From Niabella pedocola (lineage in GTDB: Bacteria > Bacteroidota > Bacteroidia > Chitinophagales > Chitinophagaceae), in assembly GCF_021044425.1 (NCBI RefSeq), contig NZ_JAJNEC010000005.1:1240001-1304000 (forward strand): 64,000 nucleotides of DNA, given 5' to 3'. Positions 7,983 to 17,411 of this stretch are shown here, in pieces. The notes under the pieces are model-generated. The model had not been told where the DNA came from. It did not search any database and saw only the letters and a list, made by a program, of their open reading frames with translations. The translations under genes and the position numbers were made by a program. Numbering within the stretch: position 1 is the first letter of the stretch; every line of letters starts with the position of its first letter.

Positions 7983-9805
7983 TACAGGGTCTGTTTTCGT
8001 TTGGGCAATGCCAGTTCGGTTTTCCCGGGTATAAAAGCATCCATCAATGGCAGCGGCTTTTTAACCTGCATCCGCTCTGTCCAGCCGCTTTCTTTTGCCG
8101 CCCCTTTTTTGTCGCAGGCCTCTGTAGTATGTTTTACCACCACTTCGCCTGTAGATAAATTATAATCCAGCTGTTCCATATAATCGCAGGGTGCTCCAAA
8201 ATGCACGGTAGCGCCGATCAGGTACCAATGCTCGTTTTGAAACCGGTAACGGTGGGTATATTCCCATTTCTGACGGCTTCCTCCAAAATGGTGAATAACG
8301 ATGCATCTTCTTGCAATCTCCACGCCGCTGTAAGGATCGCCCATCATGCCTCCGTTCTGATCGCCCAGCAAGGGTGCCAGGGTTTGATGCCAAAGGTGCC
8401 ATTGCCCGCCGGCTTTCCGGTAAACGGCAAGACAGGAAGCAAAGCCCATCTCCGCCGGCATGGGCGTTTTATACACCATCACGGCCTCGTCGCCCTCCAC
8501 ACCATCCAGATCTCCAAAAGCGCTGTCCCGCACCGTCCAATACGCCGGTGTAAAAGCCGCAAGCGTAGCAGCGCTGGTAATTTTAATGGTTTCATCATAG
8601 TTACCGGATGCTACTGCAGCATCAAAGGCCTCCTGCTGTTGCTTTTTTTTGGCGGCAATGGCCGGTATTGGCTTCAGCATCGCCGCTAACTGTGCAGGGT
8701 AATGCGGCAGCGGCAACATTTTTGGTACCTGCCCGGTCTGGTAATACACAATTTCCCGCGCCTCAAAGGCCACCTGTTGCTTTTCGCCATATACGCCGTT
8801 GTTACAGGGCTGGTAATACTTCCGTTTTTCGATCCAGTTATTTTTGTCGTCATACTTATATGTGTAGCTTTCGATGCCCAGCAGATTGCCGGTATACTCG
8901 GTTGACTGTTCAAACACCAAGTCGCCCTGTGCATTGTACCTGCGTACCGTTTTTAATGATTTTTCGGTACCCTTCATATGATACTGCTGTTCGATACGTT
9001 CGGTATATTCCTTTGAATAGAAGTATTCCGTTTTATTTTCCAATGTCCCCTCCGGCTTTTGCCAAACCTCGGATGTAATAAAACCCTTGTCGTCGTAAGT
9101 GAACCGCACCTGGCGGTCGTCAAAAATATAACCCTGCGTTTCCACCGGTTTATACGAATGCCGGATCATCCGGAAGCGTTGCACTTTCGATTGATATAAG
9201 GGCCGGTTTTTTACCAGCGTTGACCCGGAGAAGCGATACTCCGCAACCGGATCCGCGATCGTATCACTGTTATAACCGGTGATCTGCACCATGCGGACAG
9301 CGCCGGAATCACGGTAGCTATACGTTGTATAAGCATCCACCTGGAGGCGGCCCTCATTATTAGCACAACGGATCATGCCCTCAAGCAATCCCTTATCGTT
9401 ATACCGCAGCCAGTTTTGCCAGGCTAAAGTTTCTGTTTCCGGCCGTTCGATCAGCAGCAGGTTTTTGAATTGCGGATCATAATAATACCGCGCATCATAC
9501 TTTTTATCTCCGCTGTAGTATTCATAATAAGTTCTTCTTCCATCCGGAAGGTATGCAGCATACGCGGTCATCTGCACCAGCGTACCTCCGATATTTTTTA
9601 CATTTTTCCCCGCCGGCTTCTTATCCGGTTTACTATAATAACGGACAGAAAAAATATTTTTTGTTCTAAAACTTCCGGTATCGGCAAAAGACGCGGCTAT
9701 TTCAAAATTGTCCAGGTTCTGATTGATGACCTCCGGTGATTGCGCAACTGCCTTAAGCGAAACGCCCGGGAGCAGCAGCAACAAAAAACAAACAGCATAC
9801 TTCAT
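7976..9805 (-). CDS. Large secreted protein of unknown function
   Basis: A 609-residue protein with a clear signal peptide (about residues 1-22, ending 'KAVAQ'). The middle (about 80-360) consists of recurring short segments of the type 'YNDKGLLEGMIR', 'YDDKGFITSEVW', 'YNAQGDLVFEQS', 'YDDKNNWIEKRKY', which resemble the YD/RHS-like repeats of MORN-type antitoxin or wall proteins. The C-terminal 200 residues form a separate domain with 'FGDLDGVEGDEAVMVYKT', resembling beta-propeller (FG-GAP-like) sequence. I cannot assign a function. It is convergent with the MutS-like gene and monocistronic. Confidence 0.75.
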   Translation of the reverse strand: MKYAVCFLLLLLPGVSLKAVAQSPEVINQNLDNFEIAASFADTGSFRTKNIFSVRYYSKPDKKPAGKNVKNIGGTLVQMTAYAAYLPDGRRTYYEYYSGDKKYDARYYYDPQFKNLLLIERPETETLAWQNWLRYNDKGLLEGMIRCANNEGRLQVDAYTTYSYRDSGAVRMVQITGYNSDTIADPVAEYRFSGSTLVKNRPLYQSKVQRFRMIRHSYKPVETQGYIFDDRQVRFTYDDKGFITSEVWQKPEGTLENKTEYFYSKEYTERIEQQYHMKGTEKSLKTVRRYNAQGDLVFEQSTEYTGNLLGIESYTYKYDDKNNWIEKRKYYQPCNNGVYGEKQQVAFEAREIVYYQTGQVPKMLPLPHYPAQLAAMLKPIPAIAAKKKQQQEAFDAAVASGNYDETIKITSAATLAAFTPAYWTVRDSAFGDLDGVEGDEAVMVYKTPMPAEMGFASCLAVYRKAGGQWHLWHQTLAPLLGDQNGGMMGDPYSGVEIARRCIVIHHFGGSRQKWEYTHRYRFQNEHWYLIGATVHFGAPCDYMEQLDYNLSTGEVVVKHTTEACDKKGAAKESGWTERMQVKKPLPLMDAFIPGKTELALPKRKQTLYY

Positions 9806-9902
9806 AAGCTATACAAAATCAATATTAAATACCGGCTAAAAATACGGCATTCATTACTTGCATGCATTGATTGTAAGGCAACAAGGCTTCGATTAAATCG
9901 AT

Positions 9903-9945
9903 TTTCAAAATAAATTTATCGATTTACAATAAATTTATTTTGAAA
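9903..9945. promoter_or_regulatory. Perfect 17-bp inverted repeat, candidate operator
   Basis: Arms 9903-9919 and 9929-9945 are exact reverse complements separated by nine bases. The right arm overlaps the probable -33 box (TTTTG, 9938-9942) of the following operon. A further self-complementary AAATCGATTT lies at 9895-9904 and ATCGAT recurs at 9918-9923. The position fits a repressor-binding site, most simply for the Cro-type protein encoded as last gene of the operon (11994-12206). That pairing is inference. Confidence 0.6.
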
Positions 9946-9969
9946 TATGATAAAAATAGCGCAGCTTTG
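9938..9969 (+). promoter_or_regulatory. Promoter of the DUF2975 operon
   Basis: TTTTG (9938-9942) and CAGCTTTG (9962-9969) are separated by 19 bases, fitting the Bacteroidota -33/-7 pattern TTG-N17-23-TAnnTTTG with one mismatch in the -7 box. The first start codon is 17 bases downstream. The same 19-base spacing is seen before the superoxide dismutase gene in this window. Confidence 0.5.
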
Positions 9970-9986
9970 TATTTAAAATCAAATGT

Positions 9987-10610
9987 ATGAGATCACAACC
10001 TGCTGTTAAAATTTTAAAGGTGCTGGCCTATATTGGCTTTTACCTGCTCGTGATTTTTACCGCTTTATTCCTGGTAAAGTATGTACTGAATATAGCCGGG
10101 GTGAAGCCCGGTTTCGAATCGAATGATTTTCGTGAGCTTAATTTAAATGTACGGTCCTTTAACTCCATAAAATCGCCCCTGGTTATCAACGCTGAACATA
10201 CTGCTAAATATGAGCAGGTAAACAGCCGGTATGTGATCAGCATTCATCCCGATACACCTGCCGGCTATTATACGGTATTCATAAAAACAGTGTATATGGC
10301 ATTGGGCATATGGATCCTGTGGATCTTTATCCGCGTATTAAAAAGCTTTAATAAAAGCGATTCACCCTTTCACCTGAAGATCATCCGTTACCTCCGCCTG
10401 ATGGCCCTGGCTTTTATTTCAAATGACATCATTAAGATGCTCGACTACCTGATTGAGGGGCGTATATTGCGCCAGCTGTTTCCGGCGATGCATTTTCAGT
10501 TAGAAACAGAAATCGGCAATGGTTTGATCACCGGTTTGATCATCTGGGTCATTGCTTTTGTATATGCAAGCGGCGTCCGGCTTCAAAACGATCAGGCGTT
10601 CACTATTTAA
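9987..10610 (+). CDS. DUF2975 membrane protein, first copy
   Basis: A 207-residue protein with four predicted membrane helices (about 12-35, 95-118, 130-150, 178-197) and the family's typical short cytoplasmic tail 'LQNDQAFTI'. DUF2975 proteins (YoaS-like) are typically encoded beside a small Cro-type regulator (YozG-like), as here; their function is unknown. It is the first gene of a four-gene operon with gaps of only 9, 7 and 2 bases. Confidence 0.8.
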   Translation: MRSQPAVKILKVLAYIGFYLLVIFTALFLVKYVLNIAGVKPGFESNDFRELNLNVRSFNSIKSPLVINAEHTAKYEQVNSRYVISIHPDTPAGYYTVFIKTVYMALGIWILWIFIRVLKSFNKSDSPFHLKIIRYLRLMALAFISNDIIKMLDYLIEGRILRQLFPAMHFQLETEIGNGLITGLIIWVIAFVYASGVRLQNDQAFTI

Positions 10611-10619
10611 ATCACCGGC

Positions 10620-11441
10620 ATGCAACCACAACATTCATATTCCATTTTGTTCAGGGCATTGTTTTTTTACATCAGTACTACCTTGCTGTTTGTGGCTACT
10701 ACTGCAATAGTACCGGTGACCGGCGTTCACCCGGAAGCTACGGTAACGATAGGAACGGCAGCCGTGCTTACCTTTATAACGCTTATCCTCTTTTGCCGAA
10801 GGGATAAGCTGCCACTAAAACAGACGGGGGTTTATTTGCATAAACAAAGCATTCCCCGTTTTTTAAAGGGGTTTGTAGTGGGTTTGCTCATGGTTCTTGC
10901 CTGGGTATTGCTTGTTATATGCGTAACGCCTTTCCGGTTGTCACTGGGTGCCATGCCCCGTTTCGGAACCGTTTTTTCCGCCCTGTTGTTGTATCTTCTT
11001 GTAGCAGCAAGAGAAGAACTGGTATTTCGCTCTTACTTTTTAACAAGACTTGCCACAGGCTACAACAACATGGCCGCATTAATGATCGTAACCATCGTTT
11101 TTATTCTTGAACACCGCCTGGCGGGCATGAGCTGGCGCATGTCGGTCATTGGGTCAGGAACCGGTGGGCTTTTGTTCGGATTGGCCGCCCTTAAAACAAA
11201 AGGCCTCGCCCTGCCTATAGGCCTTCACAGTGCCTGGAATTTTGGCCGCTGGATGTTCGGACTTACCGGCAGTCCCGGCATCTGGCAATACACCAACACA
11301 AAGGGGAATGAAGCATACGGCGAAACGGTTGCCCTGATGCTCCACGCAATCATTTTTCTGATAGCCATCACCGGCATCCTTATTTCCGGGAAAACCACTA
11401 ACCGGCCATTTCTACGTGCAATTACCAAAATATTTAAATGA
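10620..11441 (+). CDS. CPBP-family intramembrane metalloprotease
   Basis: A 273-residue polytopic membrane protein. The EExxxR signature is in 'AREELVFRSYFL', with 'FILEHRLAG' and 'LPIGLHSAWNFGRW' supplying the histidine and HxxxN motifs, so the active site looks complete. It is sandwiched between two DUF2975 genes, 9 bases after the first and 7 before the second, which suggests that protease and DUF2975 proteins act together in the membrane. Such proteases are known in bacteriocin self-immunity and protein processing; the substrate here is unknown. Confidence 0.85.
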   Translation: MQPQHSYSILFRALFFYISTTLLFVATTAIVPVTGVHPEATVTIGTAAVLTFITLILFCRRDKLPLKQTGVYLHKQSIPRFLKGFVVGLLMVLAWVLLVICVTPFRLSLGAMPRFGTVFSALLLYLLVAAREELVFRSYFLTRLATGYNNMAALMIVTIVFILEHRLAGMSWRMSVIGSGTGGLLFGLAALKTKGLALPIGLHSAWNFGRWMFGLTGSPGIWQYTNTKGNEAYGETVALMLHAIIFLIAITGILISGKTTNRPFLRAITKIFK

Positions 11442-11448
11442 TTTTAAA

Positions 11449-11991
11449 ATGAAAAAGAATACAATACTGTTATGGGTCCTGATCATTGTTTCATGGATCA
11501 TATTTGTAGGACTCTGTATCGAGGCCGGAGGCTTCATCACCAACTCCGCTTTTGTATTGTTCAATCCGGATAAGGTACGATATCTTTGGCAGCAGGCCGA
11601 CCTGTCGGACCTGTTTAAAAGCGATCACGGGTATTTTTTTGTAATGACGCTGGTTATAGGCATTGTAATGGTATTAAAAGCATGGTTATTTTACGGGATC
11701 ATAAAAATCCTGCATAATAAAAAACTAACCCTGAGCCAGCCTTTCGATGAAACCATCCGGCGTTTTATCTTAACAAGCGCATTCATTGCCCTGCTGATCG
11801 GTTTGTTCTCCTCCTCCGGTGCCCAATACAGCGAATGGCTGGTAAAAAAGGGTATCCGAATGCCCGATCTGCAGGCATTGCGCCTGGACGGCGCCGATGT
11901 ATGGCTTTTTATGAGTGTGATCCTCTTTGTGATTGCACAGATTTTTAAAAAAGGAATCCAAATCCAGGCCGAAAACGATTTAACCGTATAA
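11449..11991 (+). CDS. DUF2975 membrane protein, second copy
   Basis: Starting at ATG 11449 the protein has 180 residues; an in-frame ATG at 11416 would overlap the protease gene by 26 bases. It has four hydrophobic segments and ends 'IQAENDLTV', the same type of tail as the first copy ('LQNDQAFTI'). The two copies are clearly diverged, so this is an old duplication or recruitment. It precedes the regulator gene by two bases. Confidence 0.8.
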   Translation: MKKNTILLWVLIIVSWIIFVGLCIEAGGFITNSAFVLFNPDKVRYLWQQADLSDLFKSDHGYFFVMTLVIGIVMVLKAWLFYGIIKILHNKKLTLSQPFDETIRRFILTSAFIALLIGLFSSSGAQYSEWLVKKGIRMPDLQALRLDGADVWLFMSVILFVIAQIFKKGIQIQAENDLTV

Positions 11992-11993
11992 CT

Positions 11994-12206
11994 ATGCCCA
12001 TCATTATCAATTTAGACGTTATGATGGCCCGCCGGAAAATGTCGCTCAACGAGCTCAGTGAAAAAGTGGGCATTACCCTCTCCAATCTCTCCATTTTAAA
12101 AAACGGCAAGGCCAGGGCCATCCGTATTGAAACTCTGGAGGCCATCTGTAATGCGCTGGATTGCCAGCCGGGTGATATCCTGGAGTACCGGAAAGACAAC
12201 GCATAA
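11994..12206 (+). CDS. Small Cro/C1-type (YozG-like) transcriptional regulator
   Basis: A 70-residue protein that is essentially one helix-turn-helix domain: 'MARRKMSLNELSEKVGITLSNLSILKNG' covers helices 1-3 and 'IRIETLEAICNALDCQPGDILEY' helices 4-5. This is the YozG/YgzD type nearly always found with DUF2975 membrane proteins. It is the last gene of the operon and the likely ligand of the palindrome at 9903-9945. Whether the membrane proteins sequester or signal to it is not known. Confidence 0.9.
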   Translation: MPIIINLDVMMARRKMSLNELSEKVGITLSNLSILKNGKARAIRIETLEAICNALDCQPGDILEYRKDNA

Positions 12207-12292
12207 AAAACTTTTACATTTCTTTTAGAACGCTGTAACTTTTTTTCGCATTTAAACGACTAACAGCTGAGCTTAAATAAAATTGACCTTCA

Positions 12293-15028
12293 ATGACAAA
12301 AAAATACCTGGGACTTGTATGGTTTTCCCTGTTTCTTCTTTGTATCCAGAGCTATGCCCAAAAAACATCCGTTACCGGTGTTGTAATGGACAGCAGTGCC
12401 AATGTGCGGCTGGCCAATGCCTCCGTGGTACTCCTGCAGGATAAAGATTCATTTATTGTAGCCGATACCCGGGCCGACAAAGACGGGAAATTTGCGTTCC
12501 ATAACCTTAGTGATACCGCACGATACGTGTTATTTTTCAGTTACCCGAAGTATGCCGACTATGCGCACCGGGTTTTTATGCGGGATGCAAAGAACAACCT
12601 GTTCAACATGAACAAGGTGAATATGATCCTTAAAGAAAAGCTGTTGCAGGAGGTGATCGTAAAATCGCAGGTGAGCGCTATAAAGATCAAAGGAGATACC
12701 ACCGAGTATACGGCAGACAGCTTTAAAGTACAGGCCAATGCCACGGTGGAAGAACTGCTCCGGCAACTGCCCGGTTTACAGGTAGACCAGTATGGTAATA
12801 TCACCGCCCAGGGGCAAAAGGTAAAAAAGGTACTGGTGGATGGGGAAGAGTTTTTTGGCGATGACCCTACCCTGGTTACCCGCAACCTGAGGGCCGATAT
12901 GATCGACAAAGTGCAGGTATACGATAAAAAATCCGATGCCGCAGCATTTACCGGTATTGAAGACGGGGTAAAGGACAAAACCATCAACCTGAAGATCAAA
13001 GAGGATAAAAATCACGGGGTCTTTGGCAAGGTTGAGGCCGGAGGAGGTACGGATCAACATTATAATGCCCAGGGAATGTTAAACGCCTTTAAGGGCAAGA
13101 GAAAAATGGCGGTGTATGGCACCACCAGCAATATCGGCCGTACCGGACTGGGCTCCGCCGATAAAGAAAAGATCGGAAGCGATGAGGATGGCAACGGTAC
13201 GTATTCCGGCAAAGGGTTGCCAACGGCTACCTCCGCTGGATTGCATTATGATAAAAAATGGGGCGAAGATAAAAACAGCATCAATGGTAATTATAAGTTC
13301 AATATGACCAATGTGGCGGGGAATGACAATACCATATCACAGAACAATCTTCCCACCGGCCTGATCCTCAGCAACGCCAACAATCATTTTGAAAACAGCA
13401 GCAGCGGTCATAAGGCCAACGCCAAATACATACACAAGTTTGATACGACTTCCACCGTTACGGTCTATACGGATGGTTCCATCAACAACAGTAAAAATAA
13501 AAGCAACGGGATGACCCGGAACCTGCGGGGCGACAGCAGCCTGCTGTACAATTACCAGAGCTTCGGTTCTAATGACTACGATTATAATGCTTATAACCTG
13601 AACCTTTCCTGGGAGAAAAAATTAAAGAAATACGGCCGGACACTTTCGTTTTACCTGAACAATAACTTCTCCAACGATGCCTCACTGGGTGAAAGCTATT
13701 CCAAGAGCGATTTTTATGATGAGCAGGGGCTATTCGATAGTACCGCAACCCTTCATTTGCAACGGAAAATGAACGACGACTGGCGCACCCTTAGCTTCAA
13801 CGCCAACTACACGGAACCGCTTACATCAAAATTATCGCTGCTGGTCAATTATAAGCTCAACAACGAAGAGCTGCACGATGACAAGCGCTCATTTGATCTT
13901 GCCAAGGATCCTTCAGGAGCCACTATGGACAAAAAGTTCAGTACCCTTATGAACAGCACCATTTGGGGTAACCAGGCCGGCGCCGCATTGAACTATGCTT
14001 CCAAAAAATTTATTGCCAAAATCGGTAACAACGTCAAACTGGTACGCATGAATATCGAAGACAGCTACCGTCCGCTCACGTTCGACAAACAGTTCTGGAA
14101 CTGGAATCCCCAGGCCAGCCTGAATTATAAATTCAGTAATTATAAAAGTTTAAATGTAAGCTACAACGGTAACAGCACCAATCCAGAGCGCACACAACTG
14201 CTTCCCTTAGCCTTTAATAATGGCCAGTTATCCACTTACCTGCCCAACCTTGATCTGAAGAATAGTTTTTCCAATAACCTTACGGCTTATTACAATACGG
14301 TAAAAGTGGTATCGCAAACCTATGCCGGCGGTTATGCCAATTATAGCAGGGCATCGAACCCTATTGTCAACAGTGTACTGGTAGATACCTCCGGCGCCTA
14401 CACGTATCAGTTTATAAATATGCAGGGCTATACCAACCAGAATTACAACGCCAGCCTTTACTATTCAAAAAAGATACAGGCATGGGATCTCCAGGCCGGC
14501 GCTTATGGCAGCATTAGCGGCGGAAATACGTTCAGCCTGATCAACCGGGCAGTAAACAAACTCAATTATACCACCTATACCCTGGGTCTGGAATTTTTCA
14601 AAACCAAGATGAAGGCATACAGTCTTTACCTTACGGGCACCGGAGGGTATACCTTAAACAGCTCCTCGCTGCAACCCGGAAGCAATAACAACTATTTCTT
14701 TTACAACCTTAACCCCTCTGCAGATATTTACTTTCTTAAAAAGTTTCAGCTGCATACCGATCTGAATTATCTATGGCAACAGAAAAGCAGGGCCTTCAGT
14801 GATAATTTCACCCGCACCATCTGGAACGCCTGGGTGGGCCGGAATTTCCTGAAGAATGACCAGCTGACCATTAAAATATCCTGCAATGATATCCTCAACG
14901 AGAACAATGGTTATGCGCGTACCGCCAATAACACCTTCTTCTCCGAGAACCGGTATACCACCATTCGGCGCTTTTTTATGGTGGGCGCCACCTGGAGTTT
15001 TACAAAATTTAATAACCTTAAGCAATAA
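12293..15028 (+). CDS. Outer-membrane beta-barrel protein with carboxypeptidase-like domain
   Basis: A 911-residue protein with signal peptide (about 1-22), an N-terminal carboxypeptidase-regulatory-like domain (about 25-110), a TonB-receptor plug-like region ('VEELLRQLPGLQVDQYGN', 'KVLVDGEEFFGDDP', about 150-240), and a long barrel ending in Phe-rich strands (OMP_b-brl_3 type). It differs from SusC in lacking the 'GANGV' type plug signature. The GLPGLI gene follows six bases after its stop, a combination common in Bacteroidota. Substrate unknown. Confidence 0.85.
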   Translation: MTKKYLGLVWFSLFLLCIQSYAQKTSVTGVVMDSSANVRLANASVVLLQDKDSFIVADTRADKDGKFAFHNLSDTARYVLFFSYPKYADYAHRVFMRDAKNNLFNMNKVNMILKEKLLQEVIVKSQVSAIKIKGDTTEYTADSFKVQANATVEELLRQLPGLQVDQYGNITAQGQKVKKVLVDGEEFFGDDPTLVTRNLRADMIDKVQVYDKKSDAAAFTGIEDGVKDKTINLKIKEDKNHGVFGKVEAGGGTDQHYNAQGMLNAFKGKRKMAVYGTTSNIGRTGLGSADKEKIGSDEDGNGTYSGKGLPTATSAGLHYDKKWGEDKNSINGNYKFNMTNVAGNDNTISQNNLPTGLILSNANNHFENSSSGHKANAKYIHKFDTTSTVTVYTDGSINNSKNKSNGMTRNLRGDSSLLYNYQSFGSNDYDYNAYNLNLSWEKKLKKYGRTLSFYLNNNFSNDASLGESYSKSDFYDEQGLFDSTATLHLQRKMNDDWRTLSFNANYTEPLTSKLSLLVNYKLNNEELHDDKRSFDLAKDPSGATMDKKFSTLMNSTIWGNQAGAALNYASKKFIAKIGNNVKLVRMNIEDSYRPLTFDKQFWNWNPQASLNYKFSNYKSLNVSYNGNSTNPERTQLLPLAFNNGQLSTYLPNLDLKNSFSNNLTAYYNTVKVVSQTYAGGYANYSRASNPIVNSVLVDTSGAYTYQFINMQGYTNQNYNASLYYSKKIQAWDLQAGAYGSISGGNTFSLINRAVNKLNYTTYTLGLEFFKTKMKAYSLYLTGTGGYTLNSSSLQPGSNNNYFFYNLNPSADIYFLKKFQLHTDLNYLWQQKSRAFSDNFTRTIWNAWVGRNFLKNDQLTIKISCNDILNENNGYARTANNTFFSENRYTTIRRFFMVGATWSFTKFNNLKQ

Positions 15029-15034
15029 CTTTTC

Positions 15035-15817
15035 ATGAAACGGATTTATCTGGCTTTATTACTGATAATAGCGGCACAAGGCACCGTGCGGGCGCAATAT
15101 GCAGCCTTTGTGAACAGCGGCAGGATCACCTTTGAACGCAACGTGAATACCTTTGCCGCCATGCAGATCTTCCTGAAGGAAACCAAACAGGTACCGGAAG
15201 ACCAGCTAAGTTCCACCATGCAGCAATACCGCAGCAGGGCTCCCCAGTTCTGGGCGGATAGCTTTGAATTGTATTTTGATAAAACACATACGCTTTATCA
15301 GCCGCAGAACCCGGACATTGATTTTTCAAAAACCTTTGCCATTCCCGTGGCCTATAAGAACCAGGTGTACAGCAATTTTGAAACAAAAGAAGTGCAAACC
15401 ATCAAACAGGCTTTCGAGAAATCCTTTTTTATAAAGGATTCCCTGAAGAATATAAAATGGAAACTCACGGATGAAACCCGGGAGATCGCGGGCTATCAGT
15501 GTCACCGGGCCAATGCCTTGTTCTTCGATTCCATTTATGTGGTTGCTTTTTATACCGATGAGATCCTTACGAAAGGAGGACCCGAATCGTTTAACGGCCT
15601 TCCGGGTATGATCCTCGGCATTGCTATTCCCCACCAGCATATTACCATTTTTGCCAAAACCGTTACCGGTACCGACACGGCGCCCGACAAATGGAAGCTG
15701 CCGGTGCAGGGAAAAAACACCCTGGTAAACAACAAAGAGTTTAATACCACCACGGCCAAAATGCTGAAACAATTTGGGCTTACCTCCCCCTGGGTACAGT
15801 TCTTTATGGATCTGTAG
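15035..15817 (+). CDS. GLPGLI family secreted protein
   Basis: A 260-residue protein with a signal peptide (about 1-20) and the eponymous motif in the variant 'FNGLPGMILGI' (about residues 188-198). The family is restricted mainly to Bacteroidota and is usually encoded next to a beta-barrel protein like the one immediately upstream; a functional partnership in the outer membrane is likely but unproven. Confidence 0.88.
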   Translation: MKRIYLALLLIIAAQGTVRAQYAAFVNSGRITFERNVNTFAAMQIFLKETKQVPEDQLSSTMQQYRSRAPQFWADSFELYFDKTHTLYQPQNPDIDFSKTFAIPVAYKNQVYSNFETKEVQTIKQAFEKSFFIKDSLKNIKWKLTDETREIAGYQCHRANALFFDSIYVVAFYTDEILTKGGPESFNGLPGMILGIAIPHQHITIFAKTVTGTDTAPDKWKLPVQGKNTLVNNKEFNTTTAKMLKQFGLTSPWVQFFMDL

Positions 15818-16136
15818 CGGCCGTTTTAAAAGACGCAATAAAATCCGGAAGGTCTAAGTGGATGTGTAGGTGTTCCTACCGATAGCGATCGTTTTAAACC
15901 TTTGTCAACCTTTCAGTACGGGTCAATTTTGTAACACCATTTTCTGTAGCAAAAAAAAATGCTACAAAATTTTATACTACAAATTTGCCTTCGGCTTTGT
16001 GGCCTTATGGTTATGCGTAAATGGTTCGCCGCGGCAGACAGAATGGCAAGGCCATAAACGAGCGATGGCTGCCCGTTGAGACAACCATCTTTAAAATCGT
16101 TGAAATGCATACCCCGTATGCCGGGGAGTTATGGCA
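15818..16136. other. Intergenic stretch between convergent genes
   Basis: About 320 bases. A short inverted repeat TGTAGC/GCTACA (15945-15950, 15961-15966) encloses a run of A, but no T-tract follows, so it is not a convincing terminator. A five-base-pair CCCCG/CGGGG hairpin lies near 16112-16126. No gene seen. Confidence 0.45.
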
Positions 16137-17411
16137 CTATGAAAATTCGTACCCGATATCCCGGCGATAGTACATACCATCAAAACGGATCTGCTCCAGG
16201 ATCTCCTTTGAGCGGTTAACGGCTTCTGTAACCGTGGCACCAAATGCCGTGGCGCATAACACCCGCCCGCCACTGGTAACCACCTGTCCTTCCGCCTCCT
16301 TGGTACCCGCCTGAAACAGGATGGCATCATTCAGCGGCTGATCCAGTCCGGTTATTTTAAATCCCTTTTCATAATCCCCCGGGTAGCCTCCGCTTACGGC
16401 CATTACGGTTACAGCGGTACGCGGATCTTCCTCGATCGTAATTTCAGCCAGCCGGTGTTCGGCAGCGGCCTTACACACGGCCGCAATATCATTTTTCAGC
16501 CGGGGCATCACCACTTCTGTTTCCGGGTCGCCCATACGGCAATTGTATTCGATCACAAACGGATCATCTCCTACTTTGATCAGGCCAATAAACACAAACC
16601 CGGTATAATCAATTCCTTCTTTGGAAAGTCCGTCAACCGTGGGTTTCATAATGCGGTCAGTTACCTTTTGCATAAAACCGGCGTCTGCAAACGGCACCGG
16701 GCTTACCGCACCCATGCCACCGGTATTAAGTCCGGAATCCTTTTCACCGATGCGCTTATAATCTTTCGCCTGCGGCAACACCACATATTCCTTTCCGTCG
16801 GTAACCAGGAACACACTCATTTCTATTCCCGATAAAAATTCCTCCACCACTACTTTACGGCTGGCCTCGCCAAATTTTGCTTCCTGGATCATGGCTTCAA
16901 ACTCGGCCACCGCCTGCTCGTTGGTCTGACAGATCACCACACCCTTTCCCGCAGCCAGTCCATCGGCCTTTAACACCACCGGCAGTGCATGCGCCTCCAG
17001 GTACCGGATCCCTTCTTCATAATTTGCTTCCGTAAATTCTTTATAAGCGGCGGTTGGTATCTGGTGCCGTTCCATAAAGGCTTTTGCAAAGGCCTTGCTA
17101 CCTTCCAGCTGCGCGCCAAACTGCGAGGGTCCGATCAGCGGTATCGCCTTCAGTGTGTCATCTGCCAGGAAAAAATCCCGGATCCCTTTTACCAGGGGTT
17201 CCTCGGGCCCTACCACCACCATTTCAATTCCGGTTTCACGGCAAAATGCGCCGATGCCTTCAAAATCATTCACACCCAGGTTTATGTTGGTGCCCAGCAC
17301 AGCCGTTCCCGGGTTTCCCGGGGCAATGAACAGTTCATGATTACCCCGCTGTTTCATATTCCAGGCTAAAGCATGCTCCCGTCCCCCGCTTCCTAAAACC
17401 AGTATTTTCAT
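16137..17411 (-). CDS. purD: Phosphoribosylamine-glycine ligase
   Basis: Second step of purine synthesis: joins glycine to phosphoribosylamine with ATP. I place the start at 17411 so that the protein begins 'MKILVLGSGGREHALAW', the standard N terminus; an in-frame ATG at 17429 would add six residues. The 424-residue protein shows the ATP-grasp pattern ('LPVVLKADGLAAGKGV', 'EEFLSGIEMSVF', 'NCRMGDPETEVVMPRL'). It stands alone and is divergent from the peptide transporter gene. Confidence 0.96.
   Translation of the reverse strand: MKILVLGSGGREHALAWNMKQRGNHELFIAPGNPGTAVLGTNINLGVNDFEGIGAFCRETGIEMVVVGPEEPLVKGIRDFFLADDTLKAIPLIGPSQFGAQLEGSKAFAKAFMERHQIPTAAYKEFTEANYEEGIRYLEAHALPVVLKADGLAAGKGVVICQTNEQAVAEFEAMIQEAKFGEASRKVVVEEFLSGIEMSVFLVTDGKEYVVLPQAKDYKRIGEKDSGLNTGGMGAVSPVPFADAGFMQKVTDRIMKPTVDGLSKEGIDYTGFVFIGLIKVGDDPFVIEYNCRMGDPETEVVMPRLKNDIAAVCKAAAEHRLAEITIEEDPRTAVTVMAVSGGYPGDYEKGFKITGLDQPLNDAILFQAGTKEAEGQVVTSGGRVLCATAFGATVTEAVNRSKEILEQIRFDGMYYRRDIGYEFS

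Noticed and set aside
15945..15966. Terminator for the GLPGLI gene
   Set aside because: The stem is only six base pairs, the loop is a run of A, and no T-tract follows.
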